Of a DNA stretch of 64,000 nucleotides, positions 30,558 to 42,180 are shown one piece after another (the stretch's first letter is position 1; the number at the start of each line of letters is the position of its first letter). Under the pieces are notes generated by a model, which had not been told where the DNA came from, did not search any database, and was given only the letters and a program-made list of their open reading frames with translations. Source of the stretch: Pythium myriotylum (taxonomy: Eukaryota; Oomycota; Peronosporomycetes; Pythiales; Pythiaceae); contig JALJCQ010000007.1 in the NCBI GenBank assembly GCA_023091665.1, positions 992,001-1,056,000 on the forward strand, given 5' to 3'. Both the position numbers and the translations under genes were made by a program.

Positions 30558-31313
30558 ATGCGTTTCGCCAAGAGCCTCGCCATCTGCGCAGCCGTCGCCT
30601 TCGCCTTCGCCGGGAACACTGACGCCCAGTCGACGGCTACGGCCACCTCATCCAAGTCCGCGAGTACGGGTGCGTCGGCACTCGAGGCCGCGAAGACGTC
30701 AGCGTCGGCGTCGGCGCCGTTGTCGTCGTCGTCGTTGGCCGAGTCTGCCTCGGCTTCGACCTCGGCCAAGAGCAACACCAACACGGCCGCCATACCGCTC
30801 GAGTCGGCGGCGGCAGTGGGTGGTGGAAACGCCATCCTCGGTGGCCTGGAAGGCTTCCAGGGCGGCCACGGCGGCCATGGCGGCTACGGAGGCTACGGAG
30901 GCTACGGAGGCTACGGAGGCTACGGAGGCTACGGAGGCCATGGCGGCTACGGAGGCTACGGAGGCTACGGAGGCTACGGAGGCTACGGAGGCTACGGCGG
31001 CAAGAACATTTACGACTACGGCAACGGTCACAAGGGCTACGGCTACGACGACAAGTACGGCGGCTATGGCTACGACTACTACGGCTATGCCCCGAGCTAC
31101 GGTTACGGCTACGCCCCGAGCTACGGATACGGCTATGGCAACAAGTACGGCGGCTATGGCTACAACGATTACGGCTACGGCAAGGACTACGGATACGGTT
31201 ACGACAACAAGTACGGCGGCTATGGCTACAGCGACTACGGCTACGGCCACGGCGGCAAGGGCAAGGGCAAGGGCAAGGGCAAGGGCAAGTTCGACTACGA
31301 CTTCAGCTACTGA
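30558..31313 (+). CDS. Secreted Gly/Tyr-rich repeat protein, copy 1
   Basis: A single exon encodes 251 residues. The signal peptide is MRFAKSLAICAAVAFAFAG with probable cleavage near NTDA|QS. Residues about 25-85 are Ser/Ala/Thr-rich, likely a target for O-glycosylation. A Gly-His start (HGGHGG) leads into Tyr-Gly-Gly tandem repeats: 13 units here, 6 + one His-Gly-Gly + 6. The C-terminal part mixes YGYG, KYGGYGY and APSYGYGY motifs and ends in (GK)5 and FDYDFSY. There is no cysteine after the leader. Such proteins form walls, glues or cross-linked (dityrosine) matrices in other eukaryotes. Function here is unknown, but secretion and a structural role are likely. The start is preceded by a long ATG-free leader. 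Confidence 0.88.
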   Translation: MRFAKSLAICAAVAFAFAGNTDAQSTATATSSKSASTGASALEAAKTSASASAPLSSSSLAESASASTSAKSNTNTAAIPLESAAAVGGGNAILGGLEGFQGGHGGHGGYGGYGGYGGYGGYGGYGGHGGYGGYGGYGGYGGYGGYGGKNIYDYGNGHKGYGYDDKYGGYGYDYYGYAPSYGYGYAPSYGYGYGNKYGGYGYNDYGYGKDYGYGYDNKYGGYGYSDYGYGHGGKGKGKGKGKGKFDYDFSY

Positions 31314-31497
31314 ATCGGGTGACCGACCATCTTCATCTTCATCTTCGTCCCGTCTCGTTGTAGCGTGCCGCTCGCCTTCACTTCGATTGCTGTTGCTTCC
31401 GCATTCGCATTCATTTCACGTTCGCACCGATCCTTTCGTAGCATCAACAGTAATACAGCATCCAATCGGTCCGTCTGACTTTGTACTGGTTTTCACA

Positions 31498-31528
31498 CTA
31501 CTACTAGTAGTAGTAGTAGCAGCAGCAG

Positions 31529-31590
<62 letters not shown>
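31498..31590. repeat. 3'-flank trinucleotide microsatellite (copy 1; present in all units)
   Basis: Composite run of CTA, then GTA, GCA (with one CCA interruption) and GTA again, 185 bp after the stop codon. The CTA and TAG parts are complementary, so the start can fold back. Lengths differ between copies. Units 10-12 have a longer CTA run and an extra GTA within the GCA tract, and units 10 and 11 lack the CCA. Confidence 0.92.
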
Positions 31591-31685
31591 TTCGTTCTGT
31601 TTTAGAACACACACGCTCACCGCCTCTACCATCACATTGCACATACTCAACACTCCCACGTACGAGTTCCGTCGCCCGCACTGAC

Positions 31686-32038
31686 GACACCTATCGTGTA
31701 GCTACGGTGCGACCCCAACTCACACCACCACCACTGATGGCAAGACGAAGCCCTGAACCAAACTGCCGCGGCCACGAGTTGATCTACGACCACGACCATG
31801 ACCGTATCCGTACCCGTACCCGTACCCGTACCCAGACGAGTCACTACCGTCTGCAAAAGTTGGTATACGGGGGCTACAGTATACGACTTCGAGTAGGTAG
31901 TAATACGTCGAAGTGTGTGTTAGTCGTGGAGTAGTAGTACCGGTATAGGATAGATAGTACGGTGAAGTGTCAAAAGCTTCAGTAGCCAGTCGTATGACTA
32001 CCCATCTCTCACCTCTTGAGCGACGCCTGCCTGCGACA

Positions 32039-32087
<49 letters not shown>
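31686..32087. repeat. Inter-gene spacer of the array (first of 11)
   Basis: This sequence of about 400 bp occurs between successive copies but neither before copy 1 nor after copy 12. It contains a run of four CGTACC units near 31808 and ends in (GTGAGA)n at 32043-32090. Its minus strand encodes a short Gly-Tyr run (YGYGYGYGYGHGRG) in an ATG-less frame. No convincing gene was found in it. Confidence 0.8.

Positions 32088-32090
<3 letters not shown>
32043..32090. repeat. (GTGAGA)n hexamer run at the unit junction
   Basis: About eight hexamers join the spacer to the next unit's AGATCAATCG. The run is one hexamer shorter before copies 10, 11 and 12. Copy 1, at the array edge, lacks it, so it marks the duplication junction. 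Confidence 0.9.
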
Positions 32091-32324
32091 TCAATCGCCT
32101 CTCGCCTTTTCGCCTCTGGCATCTTGCATCTCACCTCGCGCCTCGCGCCTCTCGCCCATCACACTCAGGCTCTATCTGTACGCCAGTTCCACGACTTCAC
32201 AGCCTCAGGCCGGTCGACCCACTCGACTCACTCGACCCACTCAATTCACTCGACTCACTCGGCCATTCGCCTTCTCCTGCTCAAGTCGCCCTCCTCTCGC
32301 CCCTCCTCCGCTCCAATCCCACCC

Positions 32325-33071
32325 ATGCGTTTCGCCAAGAGCCTCGCCATCTGCGCAGCCGTCGCCTTCGCCTTCGCCGGGAACACTGACGCCCAGTCGA
32401 CGGCTACGGCCACCTCATCCAAGTCCGCGAGTACGGGTGCGTCGGCACTCGAGGCCGCGAAGACGTCAGCGTCGGCGTCGGCGCCGTTGTCGTCGTCGTC
32501 GTTGGCCGAGTCTGCCTCGGCTTCGACCTCGGCCAAGAGCAACACCAACACGGCCGCCATACCGCTCGAGTCGGCGGCGGCAGTGGGTGGTGGAAACGCC
32601 ATCCTCGGTGGCCTGGAAGGCTTCCAGGGCGGCCACGGCGGCCATGGCGGCTACGGAGGCTACGGAGGCTACGGAGGCTACGGAGGCTACGGAGGCTACG
32701 GAGGCTACGGAGGCTACGGAGGCTACGGAGGCTACGGAGGCTACGGAGGCTACGGCGGCAAGAACATTTACGACTACGGCAACGGTCACAAGGGCTACGG
32801 CTACGACGACAAGTACGGCGGCTATGGCTACGACTACTACGGCTATGCCCCGAGCTACGGTTACGGCTACGCCCCGAGCTACGGATACGGCTATGGCAAC
32901 AAGTACGGCGGCTATGGCTACAACGATTACGGCTACGGCAAGGACTACGGATACGGTTACGACAACAAGTACGGCGGCTATGGCTACAGCGACTACGGCT
33001 ACGGCCACGGCGGCAAGGGCAAGGGCAAGGGCAAGGGCAAGGGCAAGTTCGACTACGACTTCAGCTACTGA
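32325..33071 (+). CDS. Secreted Gly/Tyr-rich repeat protein, copy 2
   Basis: 248 residues. The repeat tract has 12 uninterrupted Tyr-Gly-Gly units (no His interruption). The rest of the protein is the same as copy 1 as far as read by eye. Confidence 0.88.
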   Translation: MRFAKSLAICAAVAFAFAGNTDAQSTATATSSKSASTGASALEAAKTSASASAPLSSSSLAESASASTSAKSNTNTAAIPLESAAAVGGGNAILGGLEGFQGGHGGHGGYGGYGGYGGYGGYGGYGGYGGYGGYGGYGGYGGYGGKNIYDYGNGHKGYGYDDKYGGYGYDYYGYAPSYGYGYAPSYGYGYGNKYGGYGYNDYGYGKDYGYGYDNKYGGYGYSDYGYGHGGKGKGKGKGKGKFDYDFSY

Positions 33072-33292
33072 ATCGGGTGACCGACCATCTTCATCTTCAT
33101 CTTCGTCCCGTCTCGTTGTAGCGTGCCGCTCGCCTTCACTTCGATTGCTGTTGCTTCCGCATTCGCATTCATTTCACGTTCGCACCGATCCTTTCGTAGC
33201 ATCAACAGTAATACAGCATCCAATCGGTCCGTCTGACTTTGTACTGGTTTTCACACTACTACTAGTAGTAGTAGTAGCAGCAGCAGCAGCAC

Positions 33293-33331
<39 letters not shown>

Positions 33332-33790
33332 TAGTAGTAGTATTCGTTCTGTTTTAGAACACACACGCTCACCGCCTCTACCATCACATTGCACATACTC
33401 AACACTCCCACGTACGAGTTCCGTCGCCCGCACTGACGACACCTATCGTGTAGCTACGGTGCGACCCCAACTCACACCACCACCACTGATGGCAAGACGA
33501 AGCCCTGAACCAAACTGCCGCGGCCACGAGTTGATCTACGACCACGACCATGACCGTATCCGTACCCGTACCCGTACCCGTACCCAGACGAGTCACTACC
33601 GTCTGCAAAAGTTGGTATACGGGGGCTACAGTATACGACTTCGAGTAGGTAGTAATACGTCGAAGTGTGTGTTAGTCGTGGAGTAGTAGTACCGGTATAG
33701 GATAGATAGTACGGTGAAGTGTCAAAAGCTTCAGTAGCCAGTCGTATGACTACCCATCTCTCACCTCTTGAGCGACGCCTGCCTGCGACA

Positions 33791-33842
<52 letters not shown>

Positions 33843-34076
33843 TCAATCGCCTCTCGCCTTTTCGCCTCTGGCATCTTGCATCTCACCTCGCGCCTCGCGC
33901 CTCTCGCCCATCACACTCAGGCTCTATCTGTACGCCAGTTCCACGACTTCACAGCCTCAGGCCGGTCGACCCACTCGACTCACTCGACCCACTCAATTCA
34001 CTCGACTCACTCGGCCATTCGCCTTCTCCTGCTCAAGTCGCCCTCCTCTCGCCCCTCCTCCGCTCCAATCCCACCC

Positions 34077-34841
34077 ATGCGTTTCGCCAAGAGCCTCGCC
34101 ATCTGCGCAGCCGTCGCCTTCGCCTTCGCCGGGAACACTGACGCCCAGTCGACGGCTACGGCCACCTCATCCAAGTCCGCGAGTACGGGTGCGTCGGCAC
34201 TCGAGGCCGCGAAGACGTCAGCGTCGGCGTCGGCGCCGTTGTCGTCGTCGTCGTTGGCCGAGTCTGCCTCGGCTTCGACCTCGGCCAAGAGCAACACCAA
34301 CACGGCCGCCATACCGCTCGAGTCGGCGGCGGCAGTGGGTGGTGGAAACGCCATCCTCGGTGGCCTGGAAGGCTTCCAGGGCGGCCACGGCGGCCATGGC
34401 GGCTACGGAGGCTACGGAGGCTACGGAGGCTACGGAGGCTACGGAGGCTACGGAGGCTACGGAGGCTACGGAGGCTACGGAGGCTACGGAGGCTACGGAG
34501 GCTACGGAGGCTACGGAGGCTACGGCGGCAAGAACATTTACGACTACGGCAACGGTCACAAGGGCTACGGCTACGACGACAAGTACGGCGGCTATGGCTA
34601 CGACTACTACGGCTATGCCCCGAGCTACGGTTACGGCTACGCCCCGAGCTACGGATACGGCTATGGCAACAAGTACGGCGGCTATGGCTACAACGATTAC
34701 GGCTACGGCAAGGACTACGGATACGGTTACGACAACAAGTACGGCGGCTATGGCTACAGCGACTACGGCTACGGCCACGGCGGCAAGGGCAAGGGCAAGG
34801 GCAAGGGCAAGGGCAAGTTCGACTACGACTTCAGCTACTGA
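34077..34841 (+). CDS. Secreted Gly/Tyr-rich repeat protein, copy 3
   Basis: 254 residues with 14 uninterrupted Tyr-Gly-Gly units, the longest class in the array. The following 3' flank has the longest GCA run seen in units 1-9. Confidence 0.88.
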   Translation: MRFAKSLAICAAVAFAFAGNTDAQSTATATSSKSASTGASALEAAKTSASASAPLSSSSLAESASASTSAKSNTNTAAIPLESAAAVGGGNAILGGLEGFQGGHGGHGGYGGYGGYGGYGGYGGYGGYGGYGGYGGYGGYGGYGGYGGYGGKNIYDYGNGHKGYGYDDKYGGYGYDYYGYAPSYGYGYAPSYGYGYGNKYGGYGYNDYGYGKDYGYGYDNKYGGYGYSDYGYGHGGKGKGKGKGKGKFDYDFSY

Positions 34842-35056
34842 ATCGGGTGACCGACCATCTTCATCTTCATCTTCGTCCCGTCTCGTTGTAGCGTGCCGCT
34901 CGCCTTCACTTCGATTGCTGTTGCTTCCGCATTCGCATTCATTTCACGTTCGCACCGATCCTTTCGTAGCATCAACAGTAATACAGCATCCAATCGGTCC
35001 GTCTGACTTTGTACTGGTTTTCACACTACTACTAGTAGTAGTAGTAGCAGCAGCAG

Positions 35057-35113
<57 letters not shown>

Positions 35114-35569
35114 TAGTAGTATTCGTTCTGTTTTAGAACACACACGCTCACCGCCTCTACCATCACATTGCACATACTCAACACTCCCACGTACGAGTTC
35201 CGTCGCCCGCACTGACGACACCTATCGTGTAGCTACGGTGCGACCCCAACTCACACCACCACCACTGATGGCAAGACGAAGCCCTGAACCAAACTGCCGC
35301 GGCCACGAGTTGATCTACGACCACGACCATGACCGTATCCGTACCCGTACCCGTACCCGTACCCAGACGAGTCACTACCGTCTGCAAAAGTTGGTATACG
35401 GGGGCTACAGTATACGACTTCGAGTAGGTAGTAATACGTCGAAGTGTGTGTTAGTCGTGGAGTAGTAGTACCGGTATAGGATAGATAGTACGGTGAAGTG
35501 TCAAAAGCTTCAGTAGCCAGTCGTATGACTACCCATCTCTCACCTCTTGAGCGACGCCTGCCTGCGACA

Positions 35570-35621
<52 letters not shown>

Positions 35622-35855
35622 TCAATCGCCTCTCGCCTTTTCGCCTCTGGCATCTTGCATCTCACCTCGCGCCTCGCGCCTCTCGCCCATCACACTCAGG
35701 CTCTATCTGTACGCCAGTTCCACGACTTCACAGCCTCAGGCCGGTCGACCCACTCGACTCACTCGACCCACTCAATTCACTCGACTCACTCGGCCATTCG
35801 CCTTCTCCTGCTCAAGTCGCCCTCCTCTCGCCCCTCCTCCGCTCCAATCCCACCC

Positions 35856-36602
35856 ATGCGTTTCGCCAAGAGCCTCGCCATCTGCGCAGCCGTCGCCTTC
35901 GCCTTCGCCGGGAACACTGACGCCCAGTCGACGGCTACGGCCACCTCATCCAAGTCCGCGAGTACGGGTGCGTCGGCACTCGAGGCCGCGAAGACGTCAG
36001 CGTCGGCGTCGGCGCCGTTGTCGTCGTCGTCGTTGGCCGAGTCTGCCTCGGCTTCGACCTCGGCCAAGAGCAACACCAACACGGCCGCCATACCGCTCGA
36101 GTCGGCGGCGGCAGTGGGTGGTGGAAACGCCATCCTCGGTGGCCTGGAAGGCTTCCAGGGCGGCCACGGCGGCCATGGCGGCTACGGAGGCTACGGAGGC
36201 TACGGAGGCTACGGAGGCTACGGAGGCTACGGAGGCCATGGCGGCTACGGAGGCTACGGAGGCTACGGAGGCTACGGAGGCTACGGCGGCAAGAACATTT
36301 ACGACTACGGCAACGGTCACAAGGGCTACGGCTACGACGACAAGTACGGCGGCTATGGCTACGACTACTACGGCTATGCCCCGAGCTACGGTTACGGCTA
36401 CGCCCCGAGCTACGGATACGGCTATGGCAACAAGTACGGCGGCTATGGCTACAACGATTACGGCTACGGCAAGGACTACGGATACGGTTACGACAACAAG
36501 TACGGCGGCTATGGCTACAGCGACTACGGCTACGGCCACGGCGGCAAGGGCAAGGGCAAGGGCAAGGGCAAGGGCAAGTTCGACTACGACTTCAGCTACT
36601 GA
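35856..36602 (+). CDS. Secreted Gly/Tyr-rich repeat protein, copy 4
   Basis: 248 residues with 12 units (6 + His-Gly-Gly + 5). It shares the His interruption at the seventh unit only with copy 1, which points to a common origin of these two copies or conversion between them. Confidence 0.88.
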   Translation: MRFAKSLAICAAVAFAFAGNTDAQSTATATSSKSASTGASALEAAKTSASASAPLSSSSLAESASASTSAKSNTNTAAIPLESAAAVGGGNAILGGLEGFQGGHGGHGGYGGYGGYGGYGGYGGYGGHGGYGGYGGYGGYGGYGGKNIYDYGNGHKGYGYDDKYGGYGYDYYGYAPSYGYGYAPSYGYGYGNKYGGYGYNDYGYGKDYGYGYDNKYGGYGYSDYGYGHGGKGKGKGKGKGKFDYDFSY

Positions 36603-36823
36603 ATCGGGTGACCGACCATCTTCATCTTCATCTTCGTCCCGTCTCGTTGTAGCGTGCCGCTCGCCTTCACTTCGATTGCTGTTGCTTCCGCATTCGCATT
36701 CATTTCACGTTCGCACCGATCCTTTCGTAGCATCAACAGTAATACAGCATCCAATCGGTCCGTCTGACTTTGTACTGGTTTTCACACTACTACTAGTAGT
36801 AGTAGTAGCAGCAGCAGCAGCAC

Positions 36824-36879
<56 letters not shown>

Positions 36880-37327
36880 TTCGTTCTGTTTTAGAACACA
36901 CACGCTCACCGCCTCTACCATCACATTGCACATACTCAACACTCCCACGTACGAGTTCCGTCGCCCGCACTGACGACACCTATCGTGTAGCTACGGTGCG
37001 ACCCCAACTCACACCACCACCACTGATGGCAAGACGAAGCCCTGAACCAAACTGCCGCGGCCACGAGTTGATCTACGACCACGACCATGACCGTATCCGT
37101 ACCCGTACCCGTACCCGTACCCAGACGAGTCACTACCGTCTGCAAAAGTTGGTATACGGGGGCTACAGTATACGACTTCGAGTAGGTAGTAATACGTCGA
37201 AGTGTGTGTTAGTCGTGGAGTAGTAGTACCGGTATAGGATAGATAGTACGGTGAAGTGTCAAAAGCTTCAGTAGCCAGTCGTATGACTACCCATCTCTCA
37301 CCTCTTGAGCGACGCCTGCCTGCGACA

Positions 37328-37379
<52 letters not shown>

Positions 37380-37613
37380 TCAATCGCCTCTCGCCTTTTC
37401 GCCTCTGGCATCTTGCATCTCACCTCGCGCCTCGCGCCTCTCGCCCATCACACTCAGGCTCTATCTGTACGCCAGTTCCACGACTTCACAGCCTCAGGCC
37501 GGTCGACCCACTCGACTCACTCGACCCACTCAATTCACTCGACTCACTCGGCCATTCGCCTTCTCCTGCTCAAGTCGCCCTCCTCTCGCCCCTCCTCCGC
37601 TCCAATCCCACCC

Positions 37614-38378
37614 ATGCGTTTCGCCAAGAGCCTCGCCATCTGCGCAGCCGTCGCCTTCGCCTTCGCCGGGAACACTGACGCCCAGTCGACGGCTACGGCC
37701 ACCTCATCCAAGTCCGCGAGTACGGGTGCGTCGGCACTCGAGGCCGCGAAGACGTCAGCGTCGGCGTCGGCGCCGTTGTCGTCGTCGTCGTTGGCCGAGT
37801 CTGCCTCGGCTTCGACCTCGGCCAAGAGCAACACCAACACGGCCGCCATACCGCTCGAGTCGGCGGCGGCAGTGGGTGGTGGAAACGCCATCCTCGGTGG
37901 CCTGGAAGGCTTCCAGGGCGGCCACGGCGGCCATGGCGGCTACGGAGGCTACGGAGGCTACGGAGGCTACGGAGGCTACGGAGGCTACGGAGGCTACGGA
38001 GGCTACGGAGGCTACGGAGGCTACGGAGGCTACGGAGGCTACGGAGGCTACGGAGGCTACGGCGGCAAGAACATTTACGACTACGGCAACGGTCACAAGG
38101 GCTACGGCTACGACGACAAGTACGGCGGCTATGGCTACGACTACTACGGCTATGCCCCGAGCTACGGTTACGGCTACGCCCCGAGCTACGGATACGGCTA
38201 TGGCAACAAGTACGGCGGCTATGGCTACAACGATTACGGCTACGGCAAGGACTACGGATACGGTTACGACAACAAGTACGGCGGCTATGGCTACAGCGAC
38301 TACGGCTACGGCCACGGCGGCAAGGGCAAGGGCAAGGGCAAGGGCAAGGGCAAGTTCGACTACGACTTCAGCTACTGA
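37614..38378 (+). CDS. Secreted Gly/Tyr-rich repeat protein, copy 5
   Basis: 254 residues with 14 uninterrupted units; the protein reads the same as copies 3, 6 and 8. Confidence 0.88.
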   Translation: MRFAKSLAICAAVAFAFAGNTDAQSTATATSSKSASTGASALEAAKTSASASAPLSSSSLAESASASTSAKSNTNTAAIPLESAAAVGGGNAILGGLEGFQGGHGGHGGYGGYGGYGGYGGYGGYGGYGGYGGYGGYGGYGGYGGYGGYGGKNIYDYGNGHKGYGYDDKYGGYGYDYYGYAPSYGYGYAPSYGYGYGNKYGGYGYNDYGYGKDYGYGYDNKYGGYGYSDYGYGHGGKGKGKGKGKGKFDYDFSY

Positions 38379-38593
38379 ATCGGGTGACCGACCATCTTCA
38401 TCTTCATCTTCGTCCCGTCTCGTTGTAGCGTGCCGCTCGCCTTCACTTCGATTGCTGTTGCTTCCGCATTCGCATTCATTTCACGTTCGCACCGATCCTT
38501 TCGTAGCATCAACAGTAATACAGCATCCAATCGGTCCGTCTGACTTTGTACTGGTTTTCACACTACTACTAGTAGTAGTAGTAGCAGCAGCAG

Positions 38594-38655
<62 letters not shown>

Positions 38656-39103
38656 TTCGTTCTGTTTTAGAACACACACGCTCACCGCCTCTACCATCAC
38701 ATTGCACATACTCAACACTCCCACGTACGAGTTCCGTCGCCCGCACTGACGACACCTATCGTGTAGCTACGGTGCGACCCCAACTCACACCACCACCACT
38801 GATGGCAAGACGAAGCCCTGAACCAAACTGCCGCGGCCACGAGTTGATCTACGACCACGACCATGACCGTATCCGTACCCGTACCCGTACCCGTACCCAG
38901 ACGAGTCACTACCGTCTGCAAAAGTTGGTATACGGGGGCTACAGTATACGACTTCGAGTAGGTAGTAATACGTCGAAGTGTGTGTTAGTCGTGGAGTAGT
39001 AGTACCGGTATAGGATAGATAGTACGGTGAAGTGTCAAAAGCTTCAGTAGCCAGTCGTATGACTACCCATCTCTCACCTCTTGAGCGACGCCTGCCTGCG
39101 ACA

Positions 39104-39155
<52 letters not shown>

Positions 39156-39389
39156 TCAATCGCCTCTCGCCTTTTCGCCTCTGGCATCTTGCATCTCACC
39201 TCGCGCCTCGCGCCTCTCGCCCATCACACTCAGGCTCTATCTGTACGCCAGTTCCACGACTTCACAGCCTCAGGCCGGTCGACCCACTCGACTCACTCGA
39301 CCCACTCAATTCACTCGACTCACTCGGCCATTCGCCTTCTCCTGCTCAAGTCGCCCTCCTCTCGCCCCTCCTCCGCTCCAATCCCACCC

Positions 39390-40154
39390 ATGCGTTTCGC
39401 CAAGAGCCTCGCCATCTGCGCAGCCGTCGCCTTCGCCTTCGCCGGGAACACTGACGCCCAGTCGACGGCTACGGCCACCTCATCCAAGTCCGCGAGTACG
39501 GGTGCGTCGGCACTCGAGGCCGCGAAGACGTCAGCGTCGGCGTCGGCGCCGTTGTCGTCGTCGTCGTTGGCCGAGTCTGCCTCGGCTTCGACCTCGGCCA
39601 AGAGCAACACCAACACGGCCGCCATACCGCTCGAGTCGGCGGCGGCAGTGGGTGGTGGAAACGCCATCCTCGGTGGCCTGGAAGGCTTCCAGGGCGGCCA
39701 CGGCGGCCATGGCGGCTACGGAGGCTACGGAGGCTACGGAGGCTACGGAGGCTACGGAGGCTACGGAGGCTACGGAGGCTACGGAGGCTACGGAGGCTAC
39801 GGAGGCTACGGAGGCTACGGAGGCTACGGAGGCTACGGCGGCAAGAACATTTACGACTACGGCAACGGTCACAAGGGCTACGGCTACGACGACAAGTACG
39901 GCGGCTATGGCTACGACTACTACGGCTATGCCCCGAGCTACGGTTACGGCTACGCCCCGAGCTACGGATACGGCTATGGCAACAAGTACGGCGGCTATGG
40001 CTACAACGATTACGGCTACGGCAAGGACTACGGATACGGTTACGACAACAAGTACGGCGGCTATGGCTACAGCGACTACGGCTACGGCCACGGCGGCAAG
40101 GGCAAGGGCAAGGGCAAGGGCAAGGGCAAGTTCGACTACGACTTCAGCTACTGA
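39390..40154 (+). CDS. Secreted Gly/Tyr-rich repeat protein, copy 6
   Basis: 254 residues with 14 uninterrupted units. Its 3' flank differs from copy 5 only in the GCA/GTA run lengths. Confidence 0.88.
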   Translation: MRFAKSLAICAAVAFAFAGNTDAQSTATATSSKSASTGASALEAAKTSASASAPLSSSSLAESASASTSAKSNTNTAAIPLESAAAVGGGNAILGGLEGFQGGHGGHGGYGGYGGYGGYGGYGGYGGYGGYGGYGGYGGYGGYGGYGGYGGKNIYDYGNGHKGYGYDDKYGGYGYDYYGYAPSYGYGYAPSYGYGYGNKYGGYGYNDYGYGKDYGYGYDNKYGGYGYSDYGYGHGGKGKGKGKGKGKFDYDFSY

Positions 40155-40375
40155 ATCGGGTGACCGACCATCTTCATCTTCATCTTCGTCCCGTCTCGTT
40201 GTAGCGTGCCGCTCGCCTTCACTTCGATTGCTGTTGCTTCCGCATTCGCATTCATTTCACGTTCGCACCGATCCTTTCGTAGCATCAACAGTAATACAGC
40301 ATCCAATCGGTCCGTCTGACTTTGTACTGGTTTTCACACTACTACTAGTAGTAGTAGTAGCAGCAGCAGCAGCAC

Positions 40376-40431
<56 letters not shown>

Positions 40432-40879
40432 TTCGTTCTGTTTTAGAACACACACGCTCACCGCCTCTACCATCACATTGCACATACTCAACACTCCCAC
40501 GTACGAGTTCCGTCGCCCGCACTGACGACACCTATCGTGTAGCTACGGTGCGACCCCAACTCACACCACCACCACTGATGGCAAGACGAAGCCCTGAACC
40601 AAACTGCCGCGGCCACGAGTTGATCTACGACCACGACCATGACCGTATCCGTACCCGTACCCGTACCCGTACCCAGACGAGTCACTACCGTCTGCAAAAG
40701 TTGGTATACGGGGGCTACAGTATACGACTTCGAGTAGGTAGTAATACGTCGAAGTGTGTGTTAGTCGTGGAGTAGTAGTACCGGTATAGGATAGATAGTA
40801 CGGTGAAGTGTCAAAAGCTTCAGTAGCCAGTCGTATGACTACCCATCTCTCACCTCTTGAGCGACGCCTGCCTGCGACA

Positions 40880-40931
<52 letters not shown>

Positions 40932-41165
40932 TCAATCGCCTCTCGCCTTTTCGCCTCTGGCATCTTGCATCTCACCTCGCGCCTCGCGCCTCTCGCCCAT
41001 CACACTCAGGCTCTATCTGTACGCCAGTTCCACGACTTCACAGCCTCAGGCCGGTCGACCCACTCGACTCACTCGACCCACTCAATTCACTCGACTCACT
41101 CGGCCATTCGCCTTCTCCTGCTCAAGTCGCCCTCCTCTCGCCCCTCCTCCGCTCCAATCCCACCC

Positions 41166-41903
41166 ATGCGTTTCGCCAAGAGCCTCGCCATCTGCGCAGC
41201 CGTCGCCTTCGCCTTCGCCGGGAACACTGACGCCCAGTCGACGGCTACGGCCACCTCATCCAAGTCCGCGAGTACGGGTGCGTCGGCACTCGAGGCCGCG
41301 AAGACGTCAGCGTCGGCGTCGGCGCCGTTGTCGTCGTCGTCGTTGGCCGAGTCTGCCTCGGCTTCGACCTCGGCCAAGAGCAACACCAACACGGCCGCCA
41401 TACCGCTCGAGTCGGCGGCGGCAGTGGGTGGTGGAAACGCCATCCTCGGTGGCCTGGAAGGCTTCCAGGGCGGCCACGGCGGCCATGGCGGCTACGGAGG
41501 CTACGGAGGCTACGGAGGCTACGGAGGCTACGGAGGCTACGGAGGCTACGGAGGCTACGGAGGCTACGGAGGCTACGGAGGCTACGGCGGCAAGAACATT
41601 TACGACTACGGCAACGGTCACAAGGGCTACGGCTACGACGACAAGTACGGCGGCTATGGCTACGACTACTACGGCTATGCCCCGAGCTACGGTTACGGCT
41701 ACGCCCCGAGCTACGGATACGGCTATGGCAACAAGTACGGCGGCTATGGCTACAACGATTACGGCTACGGCAAGGACTACGGATACGGTTACGACAACAA
41801 GTACGGCGGCTATGGCTACAGCGACTACGGCTACGGCCACGGCGGCAAGGGCAAGGGCAAGGGCAAGGGCAAGGGCAAGTTCGACTACGACTTCAGCTAC
41901 TGA
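41166..41903 (+). CDS. Secreted Gly/Tyr-rich repeat protein, copy 7
   Basis: 245 residues with 11 uninterrupted units; same length class as copy 9, with which it alternates around copy 8. Confidence 0.88.
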   Translation: MRFAKSLAICAAVAFAFAGNTDAQSTATATSSKSASTGASALEAAKTSASASAPLSSSSLAESASASTSAKSNTNTAAIPLESAAAVGGGNAILGGLEGFQGGHGGHGGYGGYGGYGGYGGYGGYGGYGGYGGYGGYGGYGGKNIYDYGNGHKGYGYDDKYGGYGYDYYGYAPSYGYGYAPSYGYGYGNKYGGYGYNDYGYGKDYGYGYDNKYGGYGYSDYGYGHGGKGKGKGKGKGKFDYDFSY

Positions 41904-42118
41904 ATCGGGTGACCGACCATCTTCATCTTCATCTTCGTCCCGTCTCGTTGTAGCGTGCCGCTCGCCTTCACTTCGATTGCTGTTGCTTCCGCATTCGCAT
42001 TCATTTCACGTTCGCACCGATCCTTTCGTAGCATCAACAGTAATACAGCATCCAATCGGTCCGTCTGACTTTGTACTGGTTTTCACACTACTACTAGTAG
42101 TAGTAGTAGCAGCAGCAG

Positions 42119-42180
<62 letters not shown>

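Noticed and set aside
30699..31250. Minus-strand Val/Ala-rich frames across each array gene
   Set aside because: They are antisense shadows of the Gly/Tyr repeats (complement of GGCTACGGA), not independent genes.
31808..31832. Telomere-like CGTACC repeats in the array spacer
   Set aside because: There are only four units, they do not match the TTTAGGG-type telomere repeat expected for these organisms, and they are internal to each spacer.
32043..33071. Longer in-frame versions of the array genes starting in the GTGAGA run
   Set aside because: They have no ATG, begin inside a microsatellite missing from copy 1, and place the clear signal peptide in the middle of the protein.
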